NCBI RefSeq assembly: GCF_003253705.1
Contig: NZ_QKYU01000018.1
Coordinates: forward strand, 49,143 to 113,142
Origin: Humitalea rosea
GTDB taxonomy: Bacteria; Pseudomonadota; Alphaproteobacteria; Acetobacterales; Acetobacteraceae
Length of the DNA: 64,000 bases
Reading direction: 5' to 3'
Below the pieces are notes generated by a model. That model saw only the letters and a list, made by a program, of their open reading frames with translations, did not search any database and was not told the DNA's origin. The translations under genes and the position numbers were made by a program. Of the stretch, positions 19,829 to 28,831 are shown piece after piece (positions within the stretch are counted from its first letter, which is position 1; each line of letters begins with the position of its first letter).

Positions 19829-20611
19829 TCACATTTGCGCCGATTTTGCCGGCATGCGTGCCATGAGCCGGTGCCGGAGCCCGGGCGGCAACGCCCCAAA
19901 CAGCCGTGCCAGCACATACAGCCGGCGTGGAAACACCACCCGCAGCCGCCCTGCCGCCAGCCCGTCGAGCACGCGCTTCGCGGCGGCTGCGGGCGACATC
20001 AGCCAGGGCATCGGAAAGGCATTGCCCGCCGTCATCGGGGTCCGCACATAGCCTGGGCAGACCGCCGAAAGCCGCACCCCGAAATGCCGCTCGGTCGCAT
20101 CCGTCGCCTCCGCCCAGCGCTGCACCGCCGATTTGCTGGCGCAATAGGAGGCAGCGCCCGGCGCCGCCACAAAGGCCGCGATCGAGGCCATCACTGCCAC
20201 TCGCCCCCGGGTGCCATCCCGCCCCGGCGCCTGTGCCCGCATCGCCGCGAGCGCCGGCAGCGCCACATTCAGCACACCGTCGAGGTTGGTGGCGAAAATC
20301 GCCCGCACCTGGGCCGCACTCTCCACCCCGTCGCCGGCGCCCGCGCTGATGCCGGCATTGGCGATCAGCAGGTCGATCCGGCCCATCCCCGCGATCCAGG
20401 CGGCGCAGGCTGCGGCATTGGTGACGTCGAGCAGCTGAATCCTCACCTCGGCCGCCCCACACTCCGCCGCGACCGCCGCGACCGCCGTGAGCCGCCCCGC
20501 ATCGCGCCCGGCCAGGTGCAGCACCACCCCCGGTGCCGCCGCCGCGCATGCGATGGCGGCGCCGAGGCCGGAGGAGGCCCCCGTGATCGCAATGCTGGTC
20601 CACTGCCGCAT
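19829..20611 (-). CDS. SDR-family oxidoreductase
   Basis: A 260-residue short-chain dehydrogenase with TGASSGLG, ANAGIS, the Ser of MASIAAF and YCASK. The C-terminal hydrophobic/basic stretch (RVVFPRRLYVLARLFGALPPGL) resembles membrane-associated SDRs of lipid metabolism. It lies upstream of the diguanylate cyclase (43-nt gap, same strand) and diverges from yicC across 38 nt. The substrate is unknown. Confidence 0.85.
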   Translation of the reverse strand: MRQWTSIAITGASSGLGAAIACAAAAPGVVLHLAGRDAGRLTAVAAVAAECGAAEVRIQLLDVTNAAACAAWIAGMGRIDLLIANAGISAGAGDGVESAAQVRAIFATNLDGVLNVALPALAAMRAQAPGRDGTRGRVAVMASIAAFVAAPGAASYCASKSAVQRWAEATDATERHFGVRLSAVCPGYVRTPMTAGNAFPMPWLMSPAAAAKRVLDGLAAGRLRVVFPRRLYVLARLFGALPPGLRHRLMARMPAKSAQM

Positions 20612-20649
20612 GCCTTGTCCTTCCGCGCCGGGCAGGGGAGAAGGCCAGC

Positions 20650-21543
20650 ATGGCGCTCTCTTCCATGACCGGATTTTCCCGCACCCAGGGAAGCCTGCCC
20701 GATGGCACGGTGTTCGTCTGGGAACTTCGCAGCGTCAATGGCCGCGGGCTCGACCTGCGGCTGCGCCTGCCGCCGGGGCAGGAGGCGCTGGAACTGCCGC
20801 TGCGGGACTTGGCCGGCCGCCGCTTCTCGCGCGGGAATATCCAGGCGACGCTGACCCTGCAGCGCGAGGCGCGGGCCATGCGCCCCACGCTGGACCCCGC
20901 GGTGCTGGATGCCGTGCTGGCCGAGGCGCTGGCGCTGGCCGCCCGCATCCCCAACGCCCCGCCGCCCCGCGCCGAGGCGCTGCTGGCGCTACCTGGCGTG
21001 TTCCGCGGCCGCGAGGCCGAGGCCGACCCCGTCGCCGATGCCGCCGCCTCTACCGCCTTGGCCGCGGGCTTCGAGGCGGCGCTGGATGGGCTGGTCGCCG
21101 CCCGCCATTCCGAGGGCGTGGCCCTGGCCGGGATCCTCGGCGGGCTGCTGGATGAGATTGCCGAGCTGCGCGATGCCGCCGCCACCGAGGCCGCGCGGCA
21201 GCCCAGCGCGATCACCCAGCGCCTGCGGGCTGCGGTGGCCGAGCTGCTGGACGGCGACCGCCGCGTCTCTGAAGAGCGCCTGGCCACCGAAATCGCCCTG
21301 CTGGCCCAAAAAGCCGATGTGCGGGAGGAGTTGGACCGCCTTGCCGCGCATGTCGATGCGGCCCGGGCGTTGCTCGCATCGGGCGCGCCCAGCGGCCGCA
21401 AGCTGGACTTCCTGACCCAGGAATTCGGGCGTGAGGCGAATACCACCTCCTCCAAGTCGCAAAGCCTCGCGCTGACCCGCGTCGCGCTGGACCTCAAGGC
21501 CGCGATCGAGCGGTTGCGCGAGCAATCGGCCAACCTCGAATGA
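20650..21543 (+). CDS. yicC: YicC-family endoribonuclease
   Basis: A 297-residue protein with the YicC N-terminus SSMTGFSRTQG, the SVNGRGLDLRLRLP segment and the C-terminal KLDFLTQEFGREANTTSSKS. YicC proteins are recently described RNA-binding ribonucleases. It overlaps gmk by four bases (ATGA), the usual yicC-gmk pairing. Confidence 0.93.
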   Translation: MALSSMTGFSRTQGSLPDGTVFVWELRSVNGRGLDLRLRLPPGQEALELPLRDLAGRRFSRGNIQATLTLQREARAMRPTLDPAVLDAVLAEALALAARIPNAPPPRAEALLALPGVFRGREAEADPVADAAASTALAAGFEAALDGLVAARHSEGVALAGILGGLLDEIAELRDAAATEAARQPSAITQRLRAAVAELLDGDRRVSEERLATEIALLAQKADVREELDRLAAHVDAARALLASGAPSGRKLDFLTQEFGREANTTSSKSQSLALTRVALDLKAAIERLREQSANLE

Positions 21544-22166
21544 CCCGGCGCGGCGTCTGCCTGGTGCTCTCGGCCCCCTCTGGCACCGGGAAATCCAGCG
21601 TCGGCCGGGCCCTGCTGGCGCGCGAGCCGGAACTGTCCCTGTCCGTGTCGGCCACCACCCGCGCCCCCCGGCCGGGGGAGGTGGAGGGGGTCCATTACTA
21701 CTTCCGCAGCCTGCCCGAGTTCGCGGCCTTGGCTGCGGCCGGGGCGATGCTGGAACACGCCGAGGTCTTCGGCCGCCACTACGGCACCCCGCGCGCGCCG
21801 GTCGAGGCCGCGCTGGCGGCGGGGCGTGACGTGCTGTTCGACATCGACTGGCAGGGGCATCAGCAATTGCGGCTGGCGCTGCCGCAGGATGTCGTGGGCG
21901 TCTTCCTGCTGCCGCCGTCGCTCACCGAACTGCGTCGCCGCCTGGAAACCCGCGCCCAGGATGGCCCGGCCGAAATCGAGCGCCGCATGGCCTCGGCCCA
22001 TGACGAGATCGCGCATTGGGCGGAATTCGACCACCTGCTGCTGAACGACAGCTTCGAGGCGACGGTCGAGGCGGTTCGCTGCGTGCTCCATGCGGCGCGC
22101 TCGGCCCGGCACCGCCAGCCCGGCCTCGCCGCCCATGCCGCGGCCATGCTGCAACGGGAGTACTAA
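21540..22166 (+). CDS. gmk: Guanylate kinase
   Basis: Phosphorylates GMP to GDP. The 208 residues include the P-loop SAPSGTGKSS, SVSATTRAPRPGEVEGVHYYF and GTPRAPVEAAL. This is the full family length. It is translationally coupled to yicC. Confidence 0.96.
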   Translation: MTRRGVCLVLSAPSGTGKSSVGRALLAREPELSLSVSATTRAPRPGEVEGVHYYFRSLPEFAALAAAGAMLEHAEVFGRHYGTPRAPVEAALAAGRDVLFDIDWQGHQQLRLALPQDVVGVFLLPPSLTELRRRLETRAQDGPAEIERRMASAHDEIAHWAEFDHLLLNDSFEATVEAVRCVLHAARSARHRQPGLAAHAAAMLQREY

Positions 22167-22170
22167 CCCC

Positions 22171-23094
22171 ATGCAGATGATGCTGGAGGTCGTGGCCCCG
22201 GTCTTCATCATGATCGGCCTCGGCTATCTGGCGGGGGCGCGGCGGATCGTCTCGGCGGAGCAGTTCCGCGGGCTCAACCTCTTCACCTTCAGCCTGGCTG
22301 CGCCGGCGCTGCTCTTCGCGGGCGGCACCTCGGGGCATTCGGCGGGCGGGGGCGCGGCGTTGGCCTTCTTCCTCGGCACCATGGTGCTGTATGCGGCGGT
22401 GCTCTGGGGCGGGGTGAAGCTGGGGCGGATGGCCCTCGGGCCGGCCGGGGTGCTGGCGCTGAACATCACCTTCGGCAACACCGTGATGATGGGCATCCCG
22501 CTGATCCGGGCGGCCTATGGCGAGGCGGGGCTGTCCATCCTGCTGACCATCCTCGCGCTGCATTCGATGGTGCTGCTGGGCACCGCGACGGTGGTGGCCG
22601 AGATCGGCCAGAATGCGGGCGCGCACTGGCACAAGGTGCTGCTGGCGACCGTGAAGGGCGTGCTGCGCAATCCGATCGTGATGGCGGTGATGGCGGCGCT
22701 GGTCTGGTCCACGCTGGAACTGCCGGTGCCGGGCTTCGTCCGCCGCACGCTGGAATTGCTGGGCGGGGCCGCACCGCCGGTGGCGCTGTTCTGCCTCGGC
22801 GGCTCGCTGCTCGGCTTTTCGGTGCGCGGCGCCGTGGGTTCGCTGGTGGCGACCGTGGTGCTGAAGCTGCTGGCCTTGCCGGTGCTGGTCTGGCTGGCCT
22901 GCGCGCTGCTGCGCCTGCCGGCGCTGGAGACCGCGGTCGCGGTGACGGCGGCGGCGCTGCCGACCGGGGCCAATGCCTTCCTGCTGGCGCAGCGCTATTC
23001 GGTGGGGGCCGATCGCAGCGGGGCTGCGGTGCTGGTCGGCACAGCGATCAGCGTGCTCACGCTTGGGGCGCTGGTGACCTGGTTCGGTCGCTGA
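22171..23094 (+). CDS. AEC-family transporter (auxin efflux carrier type)
   Basis: A 307-residue protein with about ten membrane helices and the AEC pattern FIMIGLGYLAGARRI at the N-terminus, NTVMMGIPL in the middle and LPTGANAFLLAQRY near the end. Bacterial members export dicarboxylates or amino-acid-like anions; the substrate here is unknown. The start is ATG 22171 with GGGAG about 10 nt upstream. Its 3' end overlaps the convergent rsmA gene by 38 nt. Confidence 0.88.
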   Translation: MQMMLEVVAPVFIMIGLGYLAGARRIVSAEQFRGLNLFTFSLAAPALLFAGGTSGHSAGGGAALAFFLGTMVLYAAVLWGGVKLGRMALGPAGVLALNITFGNTVMMGIPLIRAAYGEAGLSILLTILALHSMVLLGTATVVAEIGQNAGAHWHKVLLATVKGVLRNPIVMAVMAALVWSTLELPVPGFVRRTLELLGGAAPPVALFCLGGSLLGFSVRGAVGSLVATVVLKLLALPVLVWLACALLRLPALETAVAVTAAALPTGANAFLLAQRYSVGADRSGAAVLVGTAISVLTLGALVTWFGR

Positions 23095-23890
23095 CGAGGC
23101 CCGCAAGGGTCGCGAATTCCGCCACCGTCAGCGTTTCCGCGCGTCGCGAGCCATCGATCCCGGCGGCCGCCAACAGCCCCTCGGCGTCGCCGAGGCTCTT
23201 GAGCGATCCGCGCAGCATCTTGCGCCGCTGGCCGAAGGCGGCGGCCGTCGTGCGCTCCATGGCGCGGAACAGCGTGGGCGCGGGGTCCTCGGCGTGGGGC
23301 TCCAGCACCACCACGGCCGACCACACCTTCGGCGGTGGGCGAAACGCGCCGGGCGGCAGGCTCATCGCGAGCCGCACCTCGCAGCGCCATTGGCACAGCA
23401 CCGACAGCCGGCCATAGGCCTCGGTATTCGGCGCCGCGGCGATGCGTTCGGCGACCTCCTGCTGGAACATCAGGGTCAGGCGCTCGAAGGCCGCAGCCTG
23501 CCGCATCCAGCCCACCAGCAGCGGCGAGGCGATGTTGTAGGGCAGGTTGGCGATGATCTGGCGCGGTTCCGGCACCAGGGTCGCGAGGTCCAGCGACAGC
23601 GCATCCGCCTCGACCACGCGCAACCGTCCGGCGGCTTCGGCGACCAGAGGCTCCAGGACGGCCACGGCGCGGCTGTCGAATTCGATGGCGGTGACGGTGG
23701 CGGCCGGGGTGCCGAGCAGCGCCCGGGTCAGCCCGCCGGGGCCGGGGCCGACCTCCAGCACCTGCCGCCCGGCCAGATCGCCGGCCTGGGCGGCGATACG
23801 GCGGCAGATCGCCTCATCCAGCAGGAAGTGCTGGCCGAGGGATTTGCGCGGGGCGAGGGCTGCCGCCGCGGCCGCCGTCGCCTCGCTCAC
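23057..23890 (-). CDS. rsmA: 16S rRNA dimethyladenosine transferase
   Basis: RsmA (KsgA) dimethylates two adjacent adenosines in helix 45 of 16S rRNA. The 277 residues have KSLGQHFLLD, the SAM loop EVGPGPGGLT, the catalytic NLPYNIAS, and GAFRPPPKVWSAVV. The GTG start at 23890 overlaps the surA stop by four bases. pdxA, which often lies between surA and rsmA, is absent. Confidence 0.95.
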   Translation of the reverse strand: MSEATAAAAAALAPRKSLGQHFLLDEAICRRIAAQAGDLAGRQVLEVGPGPGGLTRALLGTPAATVTAIEFDSRAVAVLEPLVAEAAGRLRVVEADALSLDLATLVPEPRQIIANLPYNIASPLLVGWMRQAAAFERLTLMFQQEVAERIAAAPNTEAYGRLSVLCQWRCEVRLAMSLPPGAFRPPPKVWSAVVVLEPHAEDPAPTLFRAMERTTAAAFGQRRKMLRGSLKSLGDAEGLLAAAGIDGSRRAETLTVAEFATLAGLVSDRTRSPAPQA

Positions 23891-25164
23891 CCGCGGTCGG
23901 CCGAGGCGGTCCGCATCTCGATCTGGGCGCGGCGACGGGCCTCGCGCAGCTGCTGGCGGGAGACATTCTCAAGCCGCTCGCGGACGATCATCCCACGGGC
24001 GGCATCGGGCGTCATCTCGGCGAGGTTGCGCGTCGTGCGCTCGCAGACCGCGATGATGAGCACGCCATCGGGGGTGATCAGCGGCTGGCTCACGCGGCCC
24101 GGCTGCATCGAGGCAACGATGGTGCGCAGCGCCGGGGGCAGGTTCTCCAACGTGATCGGGCCCGGGTCGGCCGGGCGCGAGCCGCTGCGGGCCGCGGCCT
24201 CGACGCCCTGGCAGCCGCCGCCGATGCGCGCCGCGCGTTCGACCGTGTCGCGCTGCTGCTGGGTCGGGTTCTGCGGATCCAGCGCGCCCACGAAGGGCAG
24301 GAAGGCCTGGCGGATCGACAGGATGGTGGCGTTCTGGACGCCGGAGATGCGACGCTGCCGCAGGGCGATGATCTGGAAGCCGCCCGCAACCCGGATCGGG
24401 TTGGCAATCGCGCCCGGCGGCATGCGCCCGAGCACATCGGCGACATCGGGATCGACCTCCTCGGCGCTGACCCAGCCCAGGTCGCCGCCGGCCAGCGCCG
24501 TCTGGCTCTGACTGAACTGGGTGGCGGCGACGGGGAAGGGCACGCCCCCGCGGAGTTGGGCGACGACATCGGCGACGAAGCGCTTCACCGCCTCCTCCTC
24601 GTCCGGGTCATCGACCGGCACGAAGATCTCGCTGGCCAGGAATTCGGGCTGGCCGCTGCGGGCGCGGCGGGCGGCCATGAATTCGGCGATCTCGGTCTCA
24701 CCGGGGTTGGTCTGGGGGCCGCCCATGGCGCGGACCAGCCGGGCCCAGCCGATCTGCACGCGGATCTGCTCATACAGCGTGCGCGGTTCCACACCGGCGC
24801 CGCGGAGCTGGCGGACCAGCCCGCCGGGCGGGAGGGAGTTGCGCCGCTCGATATCCGCGATGGATTCGGCGACATCGGCATCGGTGATGGAGACGCGGCG
24901 GCGCTGGACCTCCTGGGCGCGCAGCCGCTCATCCACCAGCAGCCGCAGGATGGGGGCGGCGAGGCGCTCGACCATCTGCGGCCCGACCCCGGCGCCGGCA
25001 TTCAGCGCGAAGAGGCGGGCGCGGGAGGTGACGTCCGACTGCGTCACCACATCGCCATTGACGACCGCCAGGATGCGGTTGGTCTGGGCCGTCGCCGGGC
25101 CGGCGCCGAGCAGCACCGCCACCAACGACAGGGTCTGCAGCACTCGAGGAAGACGCATCATCAT
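23887..25164 (-). CDS. surA: Periplasmic chaperone/peptidyl-prolyl isomerase SurA
   Basis: SurA escorts outer-membrane proteins such as LptD. The 425-residue protein has a signal peptide (LSLVAVLLGAGPATA), the SurA N-terminal domain (NRILAVVNGDVVTQSDV), a parvulin domain (ALAGGDLGWVSAEEVDPDVADV) and a second, degenerate parvulin-like region. Three consecutive ATG codons occur at 25164, 25161 and 25158; the first is given. It lies between lptD and rsmA in the classic order. Confidence 0.9.
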   Translation of the reverse strand: MMMRLPRVLQTLSLVAVLLGAGPATAQTNRILAVVNGDVVTQSDVTSRARLFALNAGAGVGPQMVERLAAPILRLLVDERLRAQEVQRRRVSITDADVAESIADIERRNSLPPGGLVRQLRGAGVEPRTLYEQIRVQIGWARLVRAMGGPQTNPGETEIAEFMAARRARSGQPEFLASEIFVPVDDPDEEEAVKRFVADVVAQLRGGVPFPVAATQFSQSQTALAGGDLGWVSAEEVDPDVADVLGRMPPGAIANPIRVAGGFQIIALRQRRISGVQNATILSIRQAFLPFVGALDPQNPTQQQRDTVERAARIGGGCQGVEAAARSGSRPADPGPITLENLPPALRTIVASMQPGRVSQPLITPDGVLIIAVCERTTRNLAEMTPDAARGMIVRERLENVSRQQLREARRRAQIEMRTASADRG

Positions 25165-25285
25165 CTCTTGTCCGGTTGGCTCCATCCCGCAAACGGCTCT
25201 CTCGCACAGGCGCCGCCACAGGGCCAGCATGGATGCCGTTTCGGGGTGAAGAAGGTAACGGGCGATATATTTTTCAGAAATTTGG

Positions 25286-27694
25286 TCACATCGCGCGGAA
25301 GCCGAAATCGCCAACGGTCTTCAGCCCAATCCGGAACAACAGCAGGGTGTTGCCGGCTTCGGCGGTGCCTGTGGTTGCGCTCTCGGCAAAGGACCGGACG
25401 AAGCGCGCGTCGAGGATCAGGCACTCGTCCTCATAGGTCGCGCTGACGCCGTAGGAGACACCACGGTCCTCCTTCAGGTCATATCGGCCGAAGACATTCG
25501 CCCGCCAGTTCTCCGACACCCGGCCGGAGACCCCGGCCGAGACTTCCGAGCGTTCCTGCACCGGCAGGATCAGGGGGTTCGGGGGCGCGAAAAGATAGCC
25601 GCCATATACGGTGGTAGTCCCGAAGGAGACGGAGGCGCCGACCTCGGTCGCGCGGCTCTCGAATGTGTCCTTGTCCAGTCGCGCCCGGGCCAGCAGGTCG
25701 AGCCAAGGGACCGGCTGCAGCCGCGTGCGCGCCACATAGTCCGAGGAGCGGCCTTCCAGCCCCGAGCCCGCCGCGAAAACCTCGTCGGTCCGATCGCGGA
25801 AGCTGCGCCCGATCAACCCTTCGAGCTGGCCGCCATTGGGGAAATACCAGGCGCTGCGGAAGGCGGCATCGACGCGGTTGCCGCCTTCCTGGCGGTCGCG
25901 GCCGCCGAAGCGGTTCAGGTCGAAGAGGTTGGTGTCGGTAAATTCGAAGTCGAGGCTGTCCTCGTTGCTGATCTTGCGCTGCGCGCCCTGGGCGGGGCCG
26001 GAGACGAGCTGCACCCGGGGCTCGATCAACTGGCGGCCATACTCGCCGGCCGAGCGCACCATCGGCAGGCGCCAGTCGATCGCGCCGCGGGCATTGCCGG
26101 TCACGCCGCTCGAATCGTCAGCCCCGGCATAATAATTCGGCGCCAGATCCAGCCGTTCCGCGGAATAGCCGATGCCGTCGCCCTGCAAGCGGTAGGTCAC
26201 CTGCTCGCCATAGGAGCCGAAGGTCGGCACCTCATAGGACAGGCGGGAGGCGACGCGCCGGGCGCTGGTGCCCTGATCGCGGAACACCGCATAGCCGCCG
26301 GCATCGTAGCTCAGCCGACCGCCCCAGGAATCAACCGGCTGGACCTGCTCATAATAGACGTTGGGCAGGACGACGGGGATCTGCGCGACGTCATCGACGG
26401 AACGCAGGCCCTGGTAGGCGCGGCCCTCGATGCGGGCATAGGCCTCGGTGCCCCAGAACCCCTCGGTGAAGGCGGTGCTGGTCAGGGTCTGGCGGCTGCC
26501 GTAGCGATAGGTCCGCAGATACTGGTCCGAACTCGCGCGGTTCAGGTCGAAGCCGTAGCGCCAGATCTCGTCGTAGGAGAAGCGGCCCTTGGAGAAGATG
26601 TGGCCGGCGAACCCCGTCTGTCCGTCGCTATCGGTGCCGTTCTGGTTGCCGAGGCTGCCCGAGGCTTCCAGCGTGCCGGCATTGAACCGGTGGCGGTATT
26701 CCAACCCCAGGTTCGGATCCTGCTGCACCGAGAGCAGCGGCGAGAGGGTCAGGTCGGACTGCCCGTCGATCGCCCAGTAATACGGCGTTTCGACGAAGGC
26801 GCCGAGCAGCGTGGTGGAGCCCAGCGTCGGCGACAGGAAGCCCGACTGGCGCGGCACCGAGGGGTCCGGATGCGACAAGTAGGGCGTGTAGAAGACCGGC
26901 ACCCCGGCCATCAGCAGGCTCGCGTCGCTGTAGCGCATCCGCAGGTCGTTCAGGTCGCGGGTCGCGGTACGGGCCTGCAATTGCCAGGCGAGTGGGGCGG
27001 TCGGATCGGTGGCGCAGAGGTTGCAGGCCGAATAGACGATCCGCGACAGGTCGAGGATGCGCCCCTCGTCGCTGCGCCGCGCGCCATTGGCCACGATGCG
27101 GCCGTTCTGCAGCAGATAGCCGCTGATGTCCTCGATCACACCATCGCGCAGCCCGCCCTGCAACTCCGCGCGCTCGGCGAAGAGCACCTGGCCATCGGCC
27201 TGGAGCAGCTGGACATTGCCGGTCGCGGTCGCCACGCCGGAGTTGCGGTCATAGGTGAAGCGGTCGGCGCGCAGGATGCGGTCGCCTTGCCAGGCCTCGA
27301 CCGAGCCGGTGGCGGTGACGACATTGCTCGTCTGGTCGAACTCCACCGCATCGGCGGTGAAGGTGACGGGGCCGTTGCGCTGCGCGCCGGCGACGCCGCC
27401 AGCCGGGGGCGGGGCCGGGGCCGGGGCCGGGGCCGGGGCCGAGGTTGGAGCCGGGGCCAAGGTCGGAGCCGGAGCTGCCGGGGTTGAGGCCGCCGGGGCG
27501 GCCGTGTTCTCGGGGATAAGCGGCACCGGCTGCGCCGTCAGCCGCACACCCGGCGAGAGGCTGATCGCCACCACCGCGCAGGCACCCAGCAGCGATATCC
27601 GGTGCCGTAGCTGAACCGGGTGGCGGGAGGCGAAGCACGGCAGGCGCTGGGGCGCCGAATCGCCGCGCCACTTCGGTTGGAATGGGGGCGCCAT
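25286..27694 (-). CDS. lptD: LPS-assembly protein LptD
   Basis: The outer-membrane beta-barrel that inserts LPS. The 802 residues comprise a signal region (ISLLGACAVVAISL), an Ala/Pro low-complexity linker, an OstA-like N-terminal domain (VTFTADAVEFDQTSNVVTATGSVE) and the C-terminal barrel with a conserved YTPYLSHPDPS segment. The linker is encoded by a GGGGCC hexanucleotide repeat. CNLC in the N-terminal half offers a disulfide pair. It ends in aromatic FGFRAM. Confidence 0.94.
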   Translation of the reverse strand: MAPPFQPKWRGDSAPQRLPCFASRHPVQLRHRISLLGACAVVAISLSPGVRLTAQPVPLIPENTAAPAASTPAAPAPTLAPAPTSAPAPAPAPAPPPAGGVAGAQRNGPVTFTADAVEFDQTSNVVTATGSVEAWQGDRILRADRFTYDRNSGVATATGNVQLLQADGQVLFAERAELQGGLRDGVIEDISGYLLQNGRIVANGARRSDEGRILDLSRIVYSACNLCATDPTAPLAWQLQARTATRDLNDLRMRYSDASLLMAGVPVFYTPYLSHPDPSVPRQSGFLSPTLGSTTLLGAFVETPYYWAIDGQSDLTLSPLLSVQQDPNLGLEYRHRFNAGTLEASGSLGNQNGTDSDGQTGFAGHIFSKGRFSYDEIWRYGFDLNRASSDQYLRTYRYGSRQTLTSTAFTEGFWGTEAYARIEGRAYQGLRSVDDVAQIPVVLPNVYYEQVQPVDSWGGRLSYDAGGYAVFRDQGTSARRVASRLSYEVPTFGSYGEQVTYRLQGDGIGYSAERLDLAPNYYAGADDSSGVTGNARGAIDWRLPMVRSAGEYGRQLIEPRVQLVSGPAQGAQRKISNEDSLDFEFTDTNLFDLNRFGGRDRQEGGNRVDAAFRSAWYFPNGGQLEGLIGRSFRDRTDEVFAAGSGLEGRSSDYVARTRLQPVPWLDLLARARLDKDTFESRATEVGASVSFGTTTVYGGYLFAPPNPLILPVQERSEVSAGVSGRVSENWRANVFGRYDLKEDRGVSYGVSATYEDECLILDARFVRSFAESATTGTAEAGNTLLLFRIGLKTVGDFGFRAM
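27411..27440. repeat. (GGGGCC)5 tandem repeat inside lptD
   Basis: Five perfect GGGGCC units, with imperfect copies continuing rightwards to about 27475. On the coding strand they give alternating Ala-Pro codons of the LptD linker. Each unit is in frame (two codons), so copy-number change would only lengthen or shorten the linker. Confidence 0.9.
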
Positions 27695-27703
27695 AGGTTC
27701 CGC

Positions 27704-28831
27704 CTAGCCGTCTTCGAGGTGAAGCAGAAGGGCCAGGGCCAACATCAGCCCCGCCACCGCCGGCGCCCAGGCGGCCAGGATGACCGGCAGGGTCCCGGCC
27801 TCGCCGAATTCGCCCGAGATGCGGTCGAGCACAAACAGCGCAAACCCGGCCGCGACTCCGGCTGCGATCATCTGCGCGACGCCGCCCCGCCGCGCCGGGC
27901 GCATCGAGAATCCGGCAGCCAGCAGCGCCATCGCCGCGGCCAGCACCGGCAGGGACAACAGGGATTGGTATTGCAGCCGGTGCCGCACGGCCGAGAAGCC
28001 GGCCTGCTCCAGCACGGTGATGAAATCGGGCAGCGCCCAGAAGGAGAGGGTATCCGGGGTGGCGAAGCTGTCCTCGATACGATCGGGCGTGAGGTCGGTC
28101 GGGAACTCAACGCGCGGCTGCGGATGCGCCGTGCGATCGGCGCCGAACACCAGCGCGGAGGTGAGCACCCATTTGCCGAATTCCAGCCGCGCCTCGGGCG
28201 CCTCGATCCGCTCAAGCGGCCGGTCCAGTGCCGAAAGGCGCCAGACCGTGACGTCGGTCATGCGGAAGGCCGCGGTCTGGCGCGGCGTGCGCGCCGTCTC
28301 GGCGACGGGGCGGCCGGAAAGGATGGCGACCCCGTGCGACTCCAGCCCGCGATCGGCCTGCCGCAGCCACAGCCGCCCGGCGGCCAGGGAGGAAACGCCG
28401 CCCCCCACCCGTAGATAGGCATTGTCCAGCCGCTCCGCCCGCGCCAGCAGCGCGGCCGAGATGGGGGAGAGTGCCGTCACCGCGAACACCCCAAGCGCCA
28501 CCGCGACCAGGAGCGGGCCGATCAGGAAGCCCCAGGCCGAGACCCCCGCCGCCCGGGCGACAATCAGCTCGGAGGAACGGGTCAGGCGCCAGAAGGCGAT
28601 CATCCCGCCCAGCAGCAGCGCGAAGGGCATGATCTGCATCGCGACGAAGGGCAGCCGCATGGAGGCGATGCTGGCCACCAGCGCGAAGCCCACATCCGGC
28701 CGCGTCGCCGCCCGGCGCAGCAATTCGATGAAGTCGAACAAGGCGACGAGCCCGGTCAGCGCCACCAGCATCGCCAGCGCCGCCACCGCGAAGCGTCGGG
28801 CGACATAGGACCCGAGGGTGAGCGCCATCAT
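27704..28831 (-). CDS. lptG: LPS export permease LptG
   Basis: With LptF and LptB it extracts LPS from the inner membrane. The 375-residue protein has the LptF/G layout: helices 1-3, a periplasmic beta-jellyroll of about 170 residues, then helices 4-6. FIELLRR and LPFVAMQIMPFALLLGGMIAFWRLTRSSELIVARAAG are conserved. ATG 28831 overlaps the lptF stop by four bases. lptB is not in the window. Confidence 0.92.
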   Translation of the reverse strand: MMALTLGSYVARRFAVAALAMLVALTGLVALFDFIELLRRAATRPDVGFALVASIASMRLPFVAMQIMPFALLLGGMIAFWRLTRSSELIVARAAGVSAWGFLIGPLLVAVALGVFAVTALSPISAALLARAERLDNAYLRVGGGVSSLAAGRLWLRQADRGLESHGVAILSGRPVAETARTPRQTAAFRMTDVTVWRLSALDRPLERIEAPEARLEFGKWVLTSALVFGADRTAHPQPRVEFPTDLTPDRIEDSFATPDTLSFWALPDFITVLEQAGFSAVRHRLQYQSLLSLPVLAAAMALLAAGFSMRPARRGGVAQMIAAGVAAGFALFVLDRISGEFGEAGTLPVILAAWAPAVAGLMLALALLLHLEDG

